This document shows, piece after piece, positions 62,459 to 64,000 of a stretch of 64,000 nt of DNA. Each line of letters opens with the position of its first letter. The stretch's first letter is position 1. Source of the stretch: Symbiodinium natans (taxonomy: Eukaryota > Sar > Dinophyceae > Suessiales > Symbiodiniaceae); contig CAJNDS010002325.1 in assembly GCA_905221605.1 (NCBI GenBank), positions 428,331 to 492,330 of the forward strand. The letters run 5' to 3'. The translations under genes and the position numbers were made by a program. Below the pieces are notes generated by a model. It was given only the letters and a program-made list of their open reading frames with translations, did no database searches and had not been told where the DNA came from.

Positions 62459-63733
62459 ATGGATTCCTGCTCTTTGCTTTGTGGCACGGAGAGCGAGAAC
62501 GACAGCAGCGAGGAAGTACGAGAGCCACTGGAGCAGCAGCCAGTGAGCTCACTTTCACTACCCGAGCGTGTCCAGCAGGTGGTTTCTGCCAAGCAAGAGG
62601 GCACACCATCTGACGAGTACCAGCGGGCCATCAACTGCTTTGGAGTTGAGTTTCACAAAGCGCGAGGTTTGGCAGGTGAGCTTCCGGAGGTGCATCGCAG
62701 CAAGATCATTTTACTTAACATTTCAAAGTTGTACGTCGAGGCCGTGGATATCGTCACGGGGAAATTCGACGCGCAGATCAGCCTTCGCTTCGTCCGCAGG
62801 TTCGATGATGAAACCGGTCCACCTCCACCTGAAGCCCAAGAGGACATTGCTGCAGATAAGATTCCTGACTTGCTTGCAGAGATCTACGGTGTCACTCTGA
62901 ATTGGGATTTGCACCAAGCATGCGTTGTAGAGTACTTATCTGCACGCCTTTATGGAGGCCCTGAAGGACAATGCGATGTCATGCTCCGCGGCACATTTCA
63001 GGACACTAACGACTTAGAGCTCTTCCCGTTCGACATTCAGGATTTCAACGTCATCTTTGAGGTGCGCCTTCTGGCGACAGCACAGGACTTTCACCTGATC
63101 TTGGTTGGGGATGTTCATGCAGACCAGACCATGCCAGACTACACTTTTTACCGGCCAGTTGCGATGATGCATGCCAGGAAGTGGCGATACCGCAAAGTCT
63201 TTGTCACAACATGTGCATTGCGGAATTATGGCCATTATATAATGAACTACTATTTACAACTTTGCGTTCTGACAAGTGCATTTCCCCTGGTGAGCGCGAT
63301 AGACCCGCGTGAGGGGTTGGCAGACCGGCTGAGCTTCCTCGTGACACTCATCCTTGCCACTGCAGCACTTCAGATTACAATGAACGCGAACCTGCCATGC
63401 ATCCCATATGCAACGATGCTGACACGATACACCACCTTGTCTTTCACCGTCATGTCCATGTCCATGTTCCTCTGCGTCTTGACTTCACACATGCCGTGGT
63501 GGTGGGATACAGCCACCTTCGGGGGCTTATTTGTCTTCTGGATAGGCTACAATTTGAACCACTTCCTCACTGCGCGACGCACGGTTTGGGAGGCCAGGCG
63601 ATTATTGGGGAGCCCGGCTGAGACGCTTACGGTGGGGAGCAAAGAACTGGAGACTGGTGCAGCTATGATGGACGCCTTAGACCCCCTACTCCGAGACATA
63701 CTGCAGCTGCGGCAGAAGCGAAGCAAGGGGTGA
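62459..63733 (+). CDS. Cys-loop-superfamily (pentameric ligand-gated ion channel)-like protein
   Basis: Intronless frame of 424 residues from Met at 62459; the frame also extends to a Met at 62390, but the CAG acceptor-like site between favours the shorter start. After a Ser/Glu-rich leader (about 1-60) an extracellular-type domain follows (LLNISKLYVEAVDIVTGKFD, ISLRFVRRF), with the sequence LELFPFDIQDFNVIFEV at about residues 183-200, equivalent to the FPFDxQ segment of the Cys-loop. The cysteines that close that loop in animal receptors are absent, as in bacterial channels. Four hydrophobic segments follow: LQLCVLTSAFPLVSA, LSFLVTLILATAALQI, YTTLSFTVMSMSMFLCV and TATFGGLFVFWIGYNL. Likely a plasma- or endomembrane channel; ligand and ion unknown. 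Last gene of the plus-strand cluster. Confidence 0.87.
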   Translation: MDSCSLLCGTESENDSSEEVREPLEQQPVSSLSLPERVQQVVSAKQEGTPSDEYQRAINCFGVEFHKARGLAGELPEVHRSKIILLNISKLYVEAVDIVTGKFDAQISLRFVRRFDDETGPPPPEAQEDIAADKIPDLLAEIYGVTLNWDLHQACVVEYLSARLYGGPEGQCDVMLRGTFQDTNDLELFPFDIQDFNVIFEVRLLATAQDFHLILVGDVHADQTMPDYTFYRPVAMMHARKWRYRKVFVTTCALRNYGHYIMNYYLQLCVLTSAFPLVSAIDPREGLADRLSFLVTLILATAALQITMNANLPCIPYATMLTRYTTLSFTVMSMSMFLCVLTSHMPWWWDTATFGGLFVFWIGYNLNHFLTARRTVWEARRLLGSPAETLTVGSKELETGAAMMDALDPLLRDILQLRQKRSKG

Positions 63734-64000
63734 CTGTTTCTTGAAGCCCAAGCACCGCTGACGCGTGAAGTTTTCACCCAGGCCTTGTTTGGGGAAGGTC
63801 GCTTTCACGCGAAATCATGCCTTGTCTTATCTCGGAGATAGAGCGAACGCAAATTGCACCCACACCCGCGGTTGATGAAAGGCGTGCGAGCTCTTGTAGC
63901 ACGTGTCGGGTCTCAATACTTCAGACACATGAACGCAAGACGTACTGCTATGCATAGGATCTCGGGCTTTTCTCATATCCAGCTTGCCTTCTGTTTCCGT
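63734..64000. other. 3' flank of the channel gene
   Basis: No further feature is visible up to the window end. Confidence 0.4.

Overview
This window looks like nuclear DNA of a dinoflagellate. The reasons are: Arabidopsis-type telomere heptamers (TTTAGGG/CCCTAAA) scattered as dozens of internal arrays; nearly all recognisable genes on the + strand; many short exons whose introns include GC-AG and possibly GA-AG forms beside GT-AG; roughly balanced base composition; and a CxxC...YCxxCW zinc finger of a kind I associate with dinoflagellate proteins. Suessiales (Symbiodiniaceae or Polarella) would fit, but the sequence alone does not fix the genus.

Layout. 1-1290: no secure gene. 1290-3650: an AAGCTT-rich block followed by a series of 7-bp satellites. 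3660-6140: sparse sequence with a 740-bp degenerate telomeric array. 6200-9360: a very large trinucleotide/hexanucleotide microsatellite block, then a polypurine tract. 10.1-10.6 kb: a small secreted or GPI-type protein. 11-25.9 kb: exon-sized coding islands separated by telomeric arrays, with no product recognised. 26.2-29.2 kb: a multi-exon polytopic membrane protein of unknown family. 31.1-33.5 kb: a SIRT7-like sirtuin. 34.6-47.1 kb: further coding islands of unknown product. 48.7-52.5 kb: a HECT E3 ubiquitin ligase. 53.8-55.6 kb: coding islands containing two short transposon-like elements. 57.4-63.7 kb: the clearest cluster, with a PIN/PILS-type carrier, a short unknown protein carrying a textbook introner, a SIRT2/3-type sirtuin, and a pentameric ligand-gated ion channel-like protein.

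Two themes run through the window. First, short elements of about 80-110 bp with terminal inverted repeats, some with target-site duplications, lie at exon edges. In the 59 kb gene, removing the element with canonical GT-AG splicing restores the reading frame. These behave like introners (intron-generating DNA elements). Second, telomeric arrays sit at intron ends in a fixed orientation: CCCTAAA just upstream of + strand exons and TTTAGGG just downstream. Two arrays are flanked by exact 10-11 bp direct duplications of unique sequence, and a third by 7 bp, as if inserted at staggered breaks. Because the two ends of one intron are then complementary, the pre-mRNA could fold the intron ends together.

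Exon boundaries were placed by eye from reading frame and splice dinucleotides. Where no family was recognised, the entry says so. The two sirtuins, the HECT ligase and the zinc finger concern protein modification; the carrier and channel are membrane transport. I see no evidence that these genes form a functional cluster beyond sharing a strand.
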